Shown: positions 15,374 to 23,326 of the stretch, piece after piece
Numbering within the stretch: the stretch's first letter is position 1
How the letters are laid out: each line of letters opens with the position of its first letter
From: an uncultured Dorea sp.
GTDB taxonomy: Bacteria > Bacillota > Clostridia > Lachnospirales > Lachnospiraceae
Assembly: GCA_910588745.1 (NCBI GenBank)
Contig: CAJURK010000029.1
Coordinates: 9,787-38,270 of the forward strand
DNA: 28,484 nucleotides
Direction of reading: 5' to 3'
Notes under the pieces: generated by a model
What the model saw: the letters and a program-made list of their open reading frames with translations, nothing else
What the model was told of the DNA's origin: nothing
Databases searched by the model: none
Program-made: the position numbers and the translations under genes

Positions 15374-15441
15374 GTTCGTCACTATGAAACTATAAACCGA
15401 TACGTTCCCGCATGTTCGTCAGATAATTCCCGTATCTGTCA
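15374..15441. repeat. Direct repeats upstream of baiCD, candidate regulator sites
   Basis: TTCCCG occurs at 15405-15410 and 15427-15432, 22 bp apart (two DNA turns), each followed by related sequence containing GTCAGA. GTTCGTCA occurs at 15374-15381 and 15414-15421, 40 bp apart. The 11-mer ACCGATACGTT at 15396-15406 is shared with the baiA upstream region. These lie after the candidate promoter, in the leader, so they could be repressor sites, activator sites for a later promoter, or RNA features. Confidence 0.45.
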
Positions 15442-15499
15442 GAATGTATTGCGGGACAATGACTCCACAAATAAAATTAAAGAGAGGATGATTTGGCAA

Positions 15500-17422
15500 A
15501 TGAGTTACGATGCATTGTTTTCACCTATTAAATTGAGAGGTCTTGAGTTAAAGAACCGTGTTGTTTTGCCAGGTATGGCTACAAAGATGTCTAAGGAGAG
15601 ACATAATGTTGCCGAGGATCTTCCGGGATATCATGGAGCCATCGCAGCAGGCGGATGCGGACTGAACATTGTAGAAATTGCTTCTATTTGTCCGGAATGC
15701 CATGCGACGATTTATCTTGGCCTTTATAATGAGCATCACAGAGACCAGTTGAAGAAGATTACAAAAGCGATTCATGATAACGGAGGAAAGGCGGCTGTAC
15801 AGATTTGGCATGGCGGTTTTGTTCCGGAAGAATTTTTCGATAAGACCAACGTAGTAGAGACGCCGGATACGATTACCGTTGAGCGTATTCATGAGATTAT
15901 CAAGCAGTTTGGTATCTCCGCAAAATATGCGGTAGAAGCAGGATTTGACGCGCTGGAGTTCCATGGAGCGCATACATACCTTCCTCATGAATTTATGAAT
16001 GAGTCACTGAATAACCGTACAGACGAGTATGGTAATCAGAGCCTGGAGAACCGGTGCCGTTTCAGTCTGGAAGTTATCCGCGAGATGCGTGCGAACATGC
16101 CGGAAGATATGCCGCTGATTATGCGTCTGGATGCGATTGACGAGATGATGCCGAAAAACACTACCGTTGAGGAAACCATTCAGTTTATCAACTGGGCGGA
16201 AGAGGCCGGTGTAGACGCAGTGAACCTTTCCAGAGGAAACGCGCGCAGCCTTGCAACTGTTTATGAGGTTCCGCCGTACAATCTGGAGCCTGGCTTCAAC
16301 ATGGAGAATATTGCGGCTGTTAAAAAGGGCGTGAATATTCCTGTTATCGGTGTTGGCCGTGTGAATATACCTTCACTGGCGGACGAATTGATCCGCGACG
16401 GCAAGATTGATATGATTGCGGTAGGAAGAGGTCAGTTGGCTGACAATCTGTGGTGTACCAAAGCAAAAGAAGGACGCGACGCTGAGATCCGCCGTTGTAT
16501 CGGATGTTCCGAAGGATGTTATGATAAAGTTATCGATCCGAAGGCTACCCATATTACCTGTACAAGGAATCCCGGACTCTGTCTGGAGTTTGAAGGAATG
16601 CCGAAGGCTGAGACTCCAAAGAACGTAATGGTTATCGGCGGCGGTATGGGCGGTATGGTTGTTGCTCAGGTTCTGAAGCAGCGCGGACACAATCCGACCA
16701 TTTATGAAGCAACCGAGAGTTTGGGCGGAAGATTTATCTTAGCCGGTAAGGCTCCGAGAAAGCAGGAGTTTACGAACGCCGCCCTCTGGGAAGCTGAAAA
16801 CTGCAAGAGACAGGGAATCGAGATTAAGACCGGCACGGCGGTAACACCGGAACTGATCGCAGAAGTGAAGCCGGATCACGTAATCATCGCTACAGGATCT
16901 GAGTATGTGAAGCCGGAGATTCCGGGAATTGACGGCGCGGACGTTGTTAGCGCGGAAGATGTTTTAACCGGAAAAGCAGAGGCAAAAGGCGAAGTTCTGA
17001 TCCTCGGCGGCGGTATGATCGGCTGCGAGACCGCGCAGTATCTGATCGACAAAGGTGTGAAGGATGTCCGCGTTATGGATAAGAAGCGCGTAGGCAACAA
17101 GATGGGCATGCTGCGTACCATGTTTATGGATATTGAGTATCCGGGCAAGACCATCCAGAAGAGTATCCGAAGCAACGTTACCGGCATCGGAGATCATGAA
17201 ATTACATATAAGTTTACAGATAAATCCAGAAAGACCAGCGAGAAGACTCGTCATTTTGATACGCTTGTTATTGCAATCGGCACAACTTCACGTCCTACAG
17301 AAGCTCTTACTGCAAAATGTGAGGAACTGGGAATCGCTTATGACGTAATCGGCGATGCAAAGAAAGTTGGTATGGCTATTGACGCAACGGGCGATGCTTA
17401 TGCAGTTGGAAGAACCGTATAA
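15500..17422 (+). CDS. baiCD: NAD(P)H-dependent flavin oxidoreductase, Delta4 bile acid enoate oxidoreductase BaiCD
   Basis: The 640-aa product starts MSYDALFSPIKLRGLELKNR, as C. scindens BaiCD (about 639 aa) does, and the likeness continues through the protein from memory. Domains: FMN barrel (1-330, with EFHGAHTYLPHEF near 153 and NNRTDEYG near 171), iron-sulfur cysteines Cys333, 336, 340 and 354 (CIGCSEGC, HITC), FAD-binding Rossmann (VIGGGMGGM, 378-386) and a second nucleotide domain (LILGGGMIGCE, 500-510). BaiCD oxidises 3-oxo bile acyl-CoA to the 3-oxo-Delta4 form and also reduces Delta4 late in the pathway. The ATG at 15500 is chosen by homology; GAGAGG lies upstream at slightly long spacing. 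Followed by baiE 24 bp later, as in known bai operons. Confidence 0.92.
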   Translation: MSYDALFSPIKLRGLELKNRVVLPGMATKMSKERHNVAEDLPGYHGAIAAGGCGLNIVEIASICPECHATIYLGLYNEHHRDQLKKITKAIHDNGGKAAVQIWHGGFVPEEFFDKTNVVETPDTITVERIHEIIKQFGISAKYAVEAGFDALEFHGAHTYLPHEFMNESLNNRTDEYGNQSLENRCRFSLEVIREMRANMPEDMPLIMRLDAIDEMMPKNTTVEETIQFINWAEEAGVDAVNLSRGNARSLATVYEVPPYNLEPGFNMENIAAVKKGVNIPVIGVGRVNIPSLADELIRDGKIDMIAVGRGQLADNLWCTKAKEGRDAEIRRCIGCSEGCYDKVIDPKATHITCTRNPGLCLEFEGMPKAETPKNVMVIGGGMGGMVVAQVLKQRGHNPTIYEATESLGGRFILAGKAPRKQEFTNAALWEAENCKRQGIEIKTGTAVTPELIAEVKPDHVIIATGSEYVKPEIPGIDGADVVSAEDVLTGKAEAKGEVLILGGGMIGCETAQYLIDKGVKDVRVMDKKRVGNKMGMLRTMFMDIEYPGKTIQKSIRSNVTGIGDHEITYKFTDKSRKTSEKTRHFDTLVIAIGTTSRPTEALTAKCEELGIAYDVIGDAKKVGMAIDATGDAYAVGRTV

Positions 17423-17446
17423 TATTGCAGAAAGGAAAGGAATGTT

Positions 17447-18004
17447 ATGACAGTTGAAGAACGTCTTGAAGCGTTAGAAAAGGAATTACAGCAGTTGAAA
17501 GATGTCCAGGCAATCAAGGAATTGAAGAGCAGATATCTTTATGCGATGGATACGAAGGATTGGGAGGCATTTGCAGCTACGATGGCGCCGGATATTGAGA
17601 CATCCTACTCGGATGGGAAACTCAAATTCCATGGACCAAAAGAAGTTACGGATTATATTTCCAGCACAATGCCGAAGACAGAGATTACGCTGCACCAGGG
17701 ACACAATCCGCAGATTTGGTTTGAGAGCGATACGGTTGCTTACGGCAAATGGTATTTAAGGGATGAGCTGATCTTTGACAAGGGCGATCCGTATGAGGGC
17801 TTAGGAATCAACGGTACTGCCATCTACACGGATAAGTATGTGAAGGTTGACGGACAGTGGCTGATTCAGGATACCGGATATATCCGCGTATACGAGGAGT
17901 CTTTCCAGCGTGATGCAAGCCACCGTGTACGCATTAATATGTTCCGCCCGGCTACAAAGAAGAAGAAAATCATCAAGAGAAAAACTGTGAAAGAAGAATC
18001 ATAG
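17447..18004 (+). CDS. baiE: Bile acid 7alpha-dehydratase BaiE
   Basis: BaiE removes the 7alpha-hydroxyl of 3-oxo-Delta4 bile acyl-CoA, the rate-limiting step of secondary bile acid formation. This 185-aa SnoaL-fold protein aligns almost without gaps to C. scindens BaiE as I remember it: MTVEERLEALEKELQQLKD start, KFHGPKEVTDYISSTMPK and GINGTAIYTDKYVKVDGQW. The published catalytic residues are at the same numbers, Tyr30, Asp35 and His83; Arg147 corresponds to Arg146 after a one-residue insertion. A lysine-rich tail (KKKKIIKRK, last 20 residues) goes beyond the 166-aa C. scindens enzyme. GAAAGGAAAGG precedes the ATG. Second gene of the baiCD-baiE unit. Confidence 0.9.
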   Translation: MTVEERLEALEKELQQLKDVQAIKELKSRYLYAMDTKDWEAFAATMAPDIETSYSDGKLKFHGPKEVTDYISSTMPKTEITLHQGHNPQIWFESDTVAYGKWYLRDELIFDKGDPYEGLGINGTAIYTDKYVKVDGQWLIQDTGYIRVYEESFQRDASHRVRINMFRPATKKKKIIKRKTVKEES

Positions 18005-18014
18005 AAACAGTAAA

Positions 18015-18052
18015 ATGTGCCGCTGTGCCAGTTTGGTATGGCGGCATATTTA
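18015..18052 (+). terminator. Weak terminator-like hairpin after baiE
   Basis: An imperfect stem built on TGCCGC/GCGGCA with G-T pairs lies about 10 bp after the baiE stop. It is followed only by ATATTTAG, so termination may be partial. Confidence 0.45.
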
Positions 18053-18062
18053 GGGTATGAGG

Positions 18063-18278
18063 CCAGCGCGGCCTTCCCGGAGACTGTAAGCGGCGCCCTT
18101 CCTTATCCAAAGCAGGGCAACGCTGCAGCGAACTAACTGCTAACTTCGGCTAAGCTGCGAGGGAAAACCTTCACAGCTAAGTCTCGGTAAGCAGTGGATT
18201 TCGCTTCCGCTAAAAGCGCCCCTTGATGCTTCGGATAAGGAAGGGCGCCGCTTACAGTCTCCGGGAAGGCTGCGCTGG
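18063..18278. repeat. Long imperfect palindrome (MITE-like or structured RNA)
   Basis: Arms 18063-18108 and 18233-18278 are complementary at 45 of 46 positions. The 124-bp interior is itself roughly palindromic: the flank of 18128-18158 pairs with that of 18174-18204 through AGCTG/CAGCT, CTGCT/AGCAG and GCGAA/TTCGC, with a small AGG-GAAAA-CCT tip. The whole 216-bp element could fold into one giant hairpin. No open frame of note and no T-tract after it. With the spacer it fills the 333-bp gap between baiE and the ATP-grasp operon. Candidates: a non-autonomous mobile element, a large RNA hairpin, or a boundary/attenuator structure. Confidence 0.88.
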
Positions 18279-18337
18279 ATGGTGTGCAGGAGAAAAACAG
18301 ATGAGAGCGTTTGGATAAGTTTGTAGGGGGAAGACGG

Positions 18338-19420
18338 ATGTTTCGGAAGTATCGCAGGAAATTATATTATAAAATTCGCTTTAAGAGCTGGTATCGGAAG
18401 GCGTATTATTATCACCGCAAACGGGACGAGATGGATGAGATTATCGAGAAATATAAAGGGCCGGAGGTTTTTGAAGACCGGGGGTATCTGCGGTCTTTGA
18501 AACGGGATATGATTCGGAGCCTGTTTCGATATGGGTCTTATTACAGCGAGTATTTTCTTTTTGGTTACGAGGGAGAAGATTCGGAATATCGGAATTCCTT
18601 TATTACAGAAGGGATCCGGTTAAGTTTTTATCCGCGGATGAACCAGAGGAAGAATACGGATCTTTTGGAAAATAAATACAGGACTTATAAGAAATTTCAG
18701 GATATGTTTAAACGCGAAGTGATCCGGGTTCAGAAGAATGAGGAGCCGACAGAGGAGCATTTAAAGAATTTGGAAGAATTTGCAGCCCGCCATGGGAATT
18801 ACGTGGTGAAGCCCGTGTACGCGGCTTTTGGGACTGCTGTGAGAATTGAAAATATCGCCATGTATGATTCGGTAACAGACGCGCATGCATGTTACCGGAA
18901 AAACGGCGTTGTAATAGAAGAATTGATTGAACAGGGAGAAGCGATGGCTCGTATCCATGCAGGATCGGTGAATACCTTGCGGATCCCGACGGCTATTATT
19001 AAGAATGAGGAAGGCGAACCGGAGATCAGGCTGTTTCATCCCTCCCTGCGGATGGGAAGAGATGGAAGTTTTGTGGATAATTTTAGCGCAGGTGGAATCA
19101 GCGCCCTTATTGACCCGGAAAGCGGTATGATTTATACTAATGGTGCAGACAAAAAGGGACATCAATTTCTATGCCATCCGGACAGCGGCGTTCAGTTCCG
19201 GGGATTTCAGATTCCGGAGTGGGAGGCGGCTGTGGCAATGGTAAAGGAAGCGGCTTTTATGATTCCGGACAACCATTACTGCGGCTGGGATTTGGCGTAC
19301 AGCAAGAACCGGGGCTGGTGTATGGTGGAAGCAAACTGTACGGCTCAGATGGGCGCTATGCAGATGGTTGAAAAGAAGGGACGCAAGCACGAGCTGGAAG
19401 CCCTTATCGCACAGATGTGA
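18338..19420 (+). CDS. ATP-grasp ligase, sugar-transfer-associated type (copy 1)
   Basis: A 360-aa ATP-grasp protein of the family predicted to form amide bonds in surface polymer synthesis. ATP-grasp landmarks in order: Lys158 in YVVKPVYAAFGTAVRI (ATP phosphate), acidic hinge VVIEELIEQ (191-199), HAGSVNTLRIPT (208-219, the N-T-x-R motif of this family), NFSAGG (249-253), and metal-binding Asp318, Glu331 and Asn333 in GWDLAYSK and VEAN. All catalytic positions are kept, so it should be active. The N-terminal 60 residues are very basic and aromatic and may bind a membrane or an acidic polymer. Start ATG 18338 has a GGGGG site at good spacing; an in-frame TTG at 18311 lacks one. First gene of the operon. 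Confidence 0.82.
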   Translation: MFRKYRRKLYYKIRFKSWYRKAYYYHRKRDEMDEIIEKYKGPEVFEDRGYLRSLKRDMIRSLFRYGSYYSEYFLFGYEGEDSEYRNSFITEGIRLSFYPRMNQRKNTDLLENKYRTYKKFQDMFKREVIRVQKNEEPTEEHLKNLEEFAARHGNYVVKPVYAAFGTAVRIENIAMYDSVTDAHACYRKNGVVIEELIEQGEAMARIHAGSVNTLRIPTAIIKNEEGEPEIRLFHPSLRMGRDGSFVDNFSAGGISALIDPESGMIYTNGADKKGHQFLCHPDSGVQFRGFQIPEWEAAVAMVKEAAFMIPDNHYCGWDLAYSKNRGWCMVEANCTAQMGAMQMVEKKGRKHELEALIAQM

Positions 19421-19479
19421 AGAACATACCGGGAACCGCCTGTCCATTTTTGAAAAAGTTCATAAGATAAGAGGGATGT

Positions 19480-20538
19480 ATGATGGGGCAGATCAGCGAG
19501 ATGAAGAGAATCCTTACCTCAAGGAAATACATACGGGAATTTGCAGAGGATTACGCGGAAAGGTACGGGAAAAACGCGAAGGATGTGGAAGGAGATATTA
19601 TTCAGGCGAAGAAACTCAATCATATCTCTTTTGGAGAGTATGAGTGGACCGGGCATTATGAACGGAATCCGGAGCAGAAAAAGACGGTGTCCACACTTTG
19701 GACCCGTATGGAGTTCCGGAAAAAGTTTACGGACAGACGCTATATCGGTATGCTGATGAATAAGTACATATTTTCAAAAGTATTCGCGGAATTTTACAGA
19801 CGCCGGTGCGTAGAGGCTTCCGAGGTAAACGCCGATTTGCTGAGAAGATTGGGCGAAGCCGCGGGCCAGGTGGTTTATAAGCCCAATTGTAAAGGGATGG
19901 GAGAGGGCATACGGATTCTTCCGGTAGGAACAAAAGAGGAGGCGGAGGAGTCGCTTGCATGCATCCGCGGTGTGGGAAACGGAATTGTGGAGGAGTATAT
20001 CTGCCAGGACGCGGCGCTTAGCAGGCTGAATCCAAAGGCGGTAAACGTGATCCGTTTCTATTCGGTGTGTTCTCCGGAAGGGAGCTTTCTGTTTGCTCCC
20101 ATACTTACGGTGGCGCATAAGAACGACATTTCAAACGGCTGCCAGGACGCGCTGACTTCACTGGTGGATATCCGGACGGGAAAGGTGCTTACGGATGCCG
20201 TGGATCAGAATGAAATGGTGGATTACCAGACGCATCCGGTTACGGGGGCGGCATTTCGGGGCGTACAGCTTCATTATTGGGAAGAGACAATCGCGATGCT
20301 GCGCAGGGCGGTTCCCCTGGCCAGCAAGATATCCAACATTGGCTGGGATGTAACGATGACGGAGGAAGGCCCGGTACTGATTGAAGCGAATACGATTCCT
20401 GGATTTACCACGGCGCAGTATTCCGGCTATGGCTGGGTTACGGAAGGATACGGCTACCAGCCGCTGTTTGACGCGGTGCATGGGATTGGATTTCAAGACG
20501 ACGGACGCTATGAGAAGGTAGTCTTGAGGTTGTCCTGA
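19480..20538 (+). CDS. ATP-grasp ligase, sugar-transfer-associated type (copy 2)
   Basis: A 352-aa relative of the preceding gene, clearly diverged. Landmarks: Lys134 in VVYKPNCKGMGEGIRIL, hinge GIVEEYI (168-174), NVIRFY (189-194), and metal ligands Asp290, Glu302 and Asn304 (GWDVTMTEEGPVLIEAN). The PNCKGMGEG loop is a fuller glycine-rich lid than in copy 1. Either of two adjacent ATGs (19480, 19483) can serve; GAGGG upstream suits both. The substrate carboxylate and amine are not predictable from sequence. It is 59 bp after copy 1 and 41 bp before the pyruvyl transferase. Confidence 0.82.
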   Translation: MMGQISEMKRILTSRKYIREFAEDYAERYGKNAKDVEGDIIQAKKLNHISFGEYEWTGHYERNPEQKKTVSTLWTRMEFRKKFTDRRYIGMLMNKYIFSKVFAEFYRRRCVEASEVNADLLRRLGEAAGQVVYKPNCKGMGEGIRILPVGTKEEAEESLACIRGVGNGIVEEYICQDAALSRLNPKAVNVIRFYSVCSPEGSFLFAPILTVAHKNDISNGCQDALTSLVDIRTGKVLTDAVDQNEMVDYQTHPVTGAAFRGVQLHYWEETIAMLRRAVPLASKISNIGWDVTMTEEGPVLIEANTIPGFTTAQYSGYGWVTEGYGYQPLFDAVHGIGFQDDGRYEKVVLRLS

Positions 20539-20579
20539 GTTACAAAAAAGACAGAGAATCGATAGATAGGAAATACGGG

Positions 20580-21539
20580 ATGTCAGATGAGATAAAGGTT
20601 TATTATACGAAACTCCGCAATATGGGAGATCAGTTGAATGAGCTGATCCTTGAGAAGTGTTTTGGCTATCAGGCGGTGCGCACATCGTTCTTGGACGGAG
20701 AGCTGTGCGCGATTGGAAGCTGCCTGGGAATGTATACGCCCCATGGGACTGTTCCTATGCGTATCCGGCAGAGAGTGAATGGGATACGAAAGTCCCATGT
20801 GTGGATCTGGGGAACCGGGTTTATCAATTATTCTGAGCCGGAAGGACAATTTTTTAAAAAGCATATGGAATTCTGCGCGGTGCGCGGAGAACTGACAAGA
20901 AAAAGAGTCGAGCAGATAATGGGAAAGAAGCTGGATATTCCGACTGGAGACCCAGGACTTCTGGCTTCGGAGGTGTTGGAAAAAGAGCAGGAGAAGCGCT
21001 ATGAAGTGGGGATTATTCCGCATCTTTGCGACCTGCGCGATCCGAAGATAGAAGAACTGATAGAAAAGTACAGCCGGGAAACAGGCGGCAGTACAAGTCC
21101 CGTTAGGGAAGAGACAGGGGTGGAGCCGAAGGACGGCGCGGATACCGGGAGGTTAGAGAGCCGGCGGCCGGCGGGGAATCCGCGCGTTCGGTTGATTAGC
21201 GTTAAGGATGAACCGCTGGAAGTGATTCAGGAAATTGCAGAGTGCAGGTATATTCTTTCCAGCAGCCTTCACGGACTGATCGTGGCAGACAGCCTTGGGA
21301 TACCGAATATGCACATTGTTTTCGGAGACCGGCTGCTGGGAGACGGCTATAAATTTGACGATTATTATTCGGCTTTCGGCGTGGAACATTGTCCCTGCGA
21401 CCTGCGGACGAACGGCATGCCGGAGCTTGCGGAGATTGAGGGCGGATACCGAATCTGTCCCGAGACGGTTGCAGAGAAAAAGAAAGCTCTGCGGGAAGCG
21501 TTTCCGTTCCCGGCAGGGCAGAGAGGGCGGTTAACATGA
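20580..21539 (+). CDS. Polysaccharide pyruvyl transferase family protein
   Basis: The 319-aa product matches the PS_pyruv_trans family, GT-B-like enzymes that add pyruvate ketals from phosphoenolpyruvate to sugars. Family segments: N-terminal KVYYTKLRNMGDQLNELILEK, WIWGTGF (75-81), GDPGLL (123-128), and the C-terminal SSSLHGLIVADSLGIP (227-242) with its conserved histidine. Residues about 166-200 form a low-complexity, charged insert (RETGGSTSPVREETG and on) of unknown use. The C-terminus overlaps the next gene by 4 bp (ATGA). A pyruvate ketal would give the polymer a negative charge and could serve as an anchor for SLH-domain proteins, as known for CsaB. Confidence 0.83.
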   Translation: MSDEIKVYYTKLRNMGDQLNELILEKCFGYQAVRTSFLDGELCAIGSCLGMYTPHGTVPMRIRQRVNGIRKSHVWIWGTGFINYSEPEGQFFKKHMEFCAVRGELTRKRVEQIMGKKLDIPTGDPGLLASEVLEKEQEKRYEVGIIPHLCDLRDPKIEELIEKYSRETGGSTSPVREETGVEPKDGADTGRLESRRPAGNPRVRLISVKDEPLEVIQEIAECRYILSSSLHGLIVADSLGIPNMHIVFGDRLLGDGYKFDDYYSAFGVEHCPCDLRTNGMPELAEIEGGYRICPETVAEKKKALREAFPFPAGQRGRLT

Positions 21540-22402
21540 AACCGAAGATGATTTCCGTAATCATTCCTACCTACAACAGGAAGGGGAAGCTTGCGAAGTG
21601 TATCGAAAGCGTTCTCGGCCAGAGTTACCGGGAGATAGAGGTGATTGTTGTGGACGACGCTTCTGCGGACGGCACGCAGGAGCTTTTTCAGGAGATATCC
21701 GACGGACGGCTGAAATATTACCGGTATGAAACGAACAGGGGCGCCTGTTATGCCAGAAATTACGGAGCGGAACGAGCGGAAGGAGAGTTTTTGGCATTCC
21801 AGGACAGCGATGACATTTGGCATGCGGAAAAGCTGGAGAAACAGTATAGGTATCTGTGTTCCGAGGGCGCGGATCTGTGTTTTTGCGGGATGAACCGTGT
21901 GTCGGAGACGGGAAGCCGATTCTACTATCCGGTACACCCGTTCCATCCCGCCCGTGGGTTGGAAGAATTTCTGGCCGAGAACAGAGCTGGTACGCAGACG
22001 ATGCTGATGCGTCGGCGCGTGTGGGAGGAACTTCGCTTTGACGAAGGAATTCGGCGTTATCAGGATTGGGATTTCGGTATCCGGGCGGCGGAGGCGTTTA
22101 CCCTCTGCTATCTGCCGGAGGCTTTGGTGGAATCAGAAGTGAGTGGGGACAGCATATCCGCCAGGGTGAAGTCGTACCCTCATCTGCTGCATCTGTATCG
22201 GAAGCATGAAGCCTTGTACCTTCGGTATCCGGACAGTATGGCCGTGATGAACCGCCGCTTAGGAAAACGGGTGCATCCGACAGATCCTGCGCTGGCGGCG
22301 GCTCATTTTAAGAAAAGTTTCGGACTAAGCCGCAGCTTTTTTGACTTTGGATACTGGGTAGCAGACAGTCTCCGGGCAAAGGCGACGAAGAAAAGAAAGT
22401 AA
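21536..22402 (+). CDS. Family 2 glycosyltransferase
   Basis: A 288-aa GT-A fold enzyme. The N-terminal SVIIPTYNRKGKLAKCIESVLGQSY is typical of GT2; VVDDAS (38-43) binds the nucleotide and QDSDD (89-93) is the DxD metal site. RRYQDWDFGIRAAE near 179 corresponds to the catalytic-base region (usually ED or DW in GT2). No membrane spans are seen, so it acts in the cytoplasm on a lipid-linked acceptor. Start overlaps the pyruvyl transferase stop by 4 bp, a sign of translational coupling. Sugar donor unknown. Confidence 0.85.
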   Translation: MKPKMISVIIPTYNRKGKLAKCIESVLGQSYREIEVIVVDDASADGTQELFQEISDGRLKYYRYETNRGACYARNYGAERAEGEFLAFQDSDDIWHAEKLEKQYRYLCSEGADLCFCGMNRVSETGSRFYYPVHPFHPARGLEEFLAENRAGTQTMLMRRRVWEELRFDEGIRRYQDWDFGIRAAEAFTLCYLPEALVESEVSGDSISARVKSYPHLLHLYRKHEALYLRYPDSMAVMNRRLGKRVHPTDPALAAAHFKKSFGLSRSFFDFGYWVADSLRAKATKKRK

Positions 22403-22444
22403 GAATGAGAAAATTAAGAGTAGGAGCGAAAGGAAAAACGAAAG

Positions 22445-23326
22445 ATGACGGCATTTGTAATACTGCATTACCGAGCTGCGGATATGACAAGAACCTGTGT
22501 AAAGAGAATCCAGGCGCTGGAGGGGAATCATCATATTGTGATTGTGGACAATGCTTCACCCAACGGAACAGGGGAGCTGTTGGCAGAAGAGTACGCCGGG
22601 GAAGATAACATTACCGTACTGCTGAATCAGGAAAACGCTGGATTTGCCAGAGGAAATAACTGGGGGATCCGATGGGCCTACGAGCATCTTCCGGTGGAAT
22701 TTGTAGTAGTGCTTAACAATGATGTAGAGATTTTGCAGAAAGAGTTTGCGGTTAGGATCGGCGAAATCTATGAAGAGAACCCATTTGACGTGTTGGGGCC
22801 GGATATCGTGTCGGTATTTTCAGGAATCCACCAGAGTCCTAAGAGCCTTCACGGCTGTTCGCTGGAATCCGTGCGGAGGAAGCGGGACAACGTAAAACGC
22901 AGCAGCCATCCGATTCTGCTGCTTTTGAGCAGCGGTGAGAAAAACAGTCCCGCGATCTGGAAGCGTAAGCAGCGGCGGGAGCGGGCGAAACAGCGGATTG
23001 ATTCGTCGGTTTCGGCAGAGGGCGTGGTTCTGCACGGCTCCTGCGTGATTTTTGCAAAGCGGTATTTGGAAAAACATCCCGAACCGTTTTACCCGAAAAC
23101 ATATATGTATTATGAGATGGAGATTTTAGAGTGGATGTGCAGGCAGGAGGGCAGCGTGATCCGCTATGACTCGTCTATCAATGTGCTGCATTACCAGTAT
23201 GTGGCTTCCAAACAGGAATTTAAATCCATTGTCAGACGGTCGAAATTTGTGATAGAATGTCTGTTAGAGTCGCTGACTGCGGCGGAAGAACTGATTCTTG
23301 AAACAGTCGGGGAGGAACAGGCGTGA
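22445..23326 (+). CDS. Family 2 glycosyltransferase, rhamnosyltransferase-like
   Basis: A 293-aa protein with a GT2 start (FVILHYRAADMTRTCVKRI), VDNASPNGT (34-42), NAGFARGNNWGI (64-75) and LNNDVEI (90-96), the pattern of WcaE/rhamnosyltransferase-like GT2 enzymes. A basic stretch (KRKQRRERAKQRI, about residues 173-185) interrupts the catalytic domain before SAEGVVLHGSCVIF. This insert could contact an acidic acceptor or membrane. AAAGGA precedes the ATG. The stop overlaps the next start by 4 bp (GTGA). Acceptor and donor unknown. Confidence 0.82.
   Translation: MTAFVILHYRAADMTRTCVKRIQALEGNHHIVIVDNASPNGTGELLAEEYAGEDNITVLLNQENAGFARGNNWGIRWAYEHLPVEFVVVLNNDVEILQKEFAVRIGEIYEENPFDVLGPDIVSVFSGIHQSPKSLHGCSLESVRRKRDNVKRSSHPILLLLSSGEKNSPAIWKRKQRRERAKQRIDSSVSAEGVVLHGSCVIFAKRYLEKHPEPFYPKTYMYYEMEILEWMCRQEGSVIRYDSSINVLHYQYVASKQEFKSIVRRSKFVIECLLESLTAAEELILETVGEEQA

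Noticed and set aside
15449..15499. Longer BaiCD start at an upstream TTG
   Set aside because: No ribosome site; known BaiCD begins at the MSY position, which matches ATG 15500.
18063..18278. Ordinary rho-independent terminator
   Set aside because: Arms are far too long and no T-tract follows on either strand; treated as a separate palindromic element.
18063..18278. Insertion sequence or transposase remnant
   Set aside because: No transposase-like frame in 216 bp and no target duplication recognised; only a non-autonomous element remains possible.
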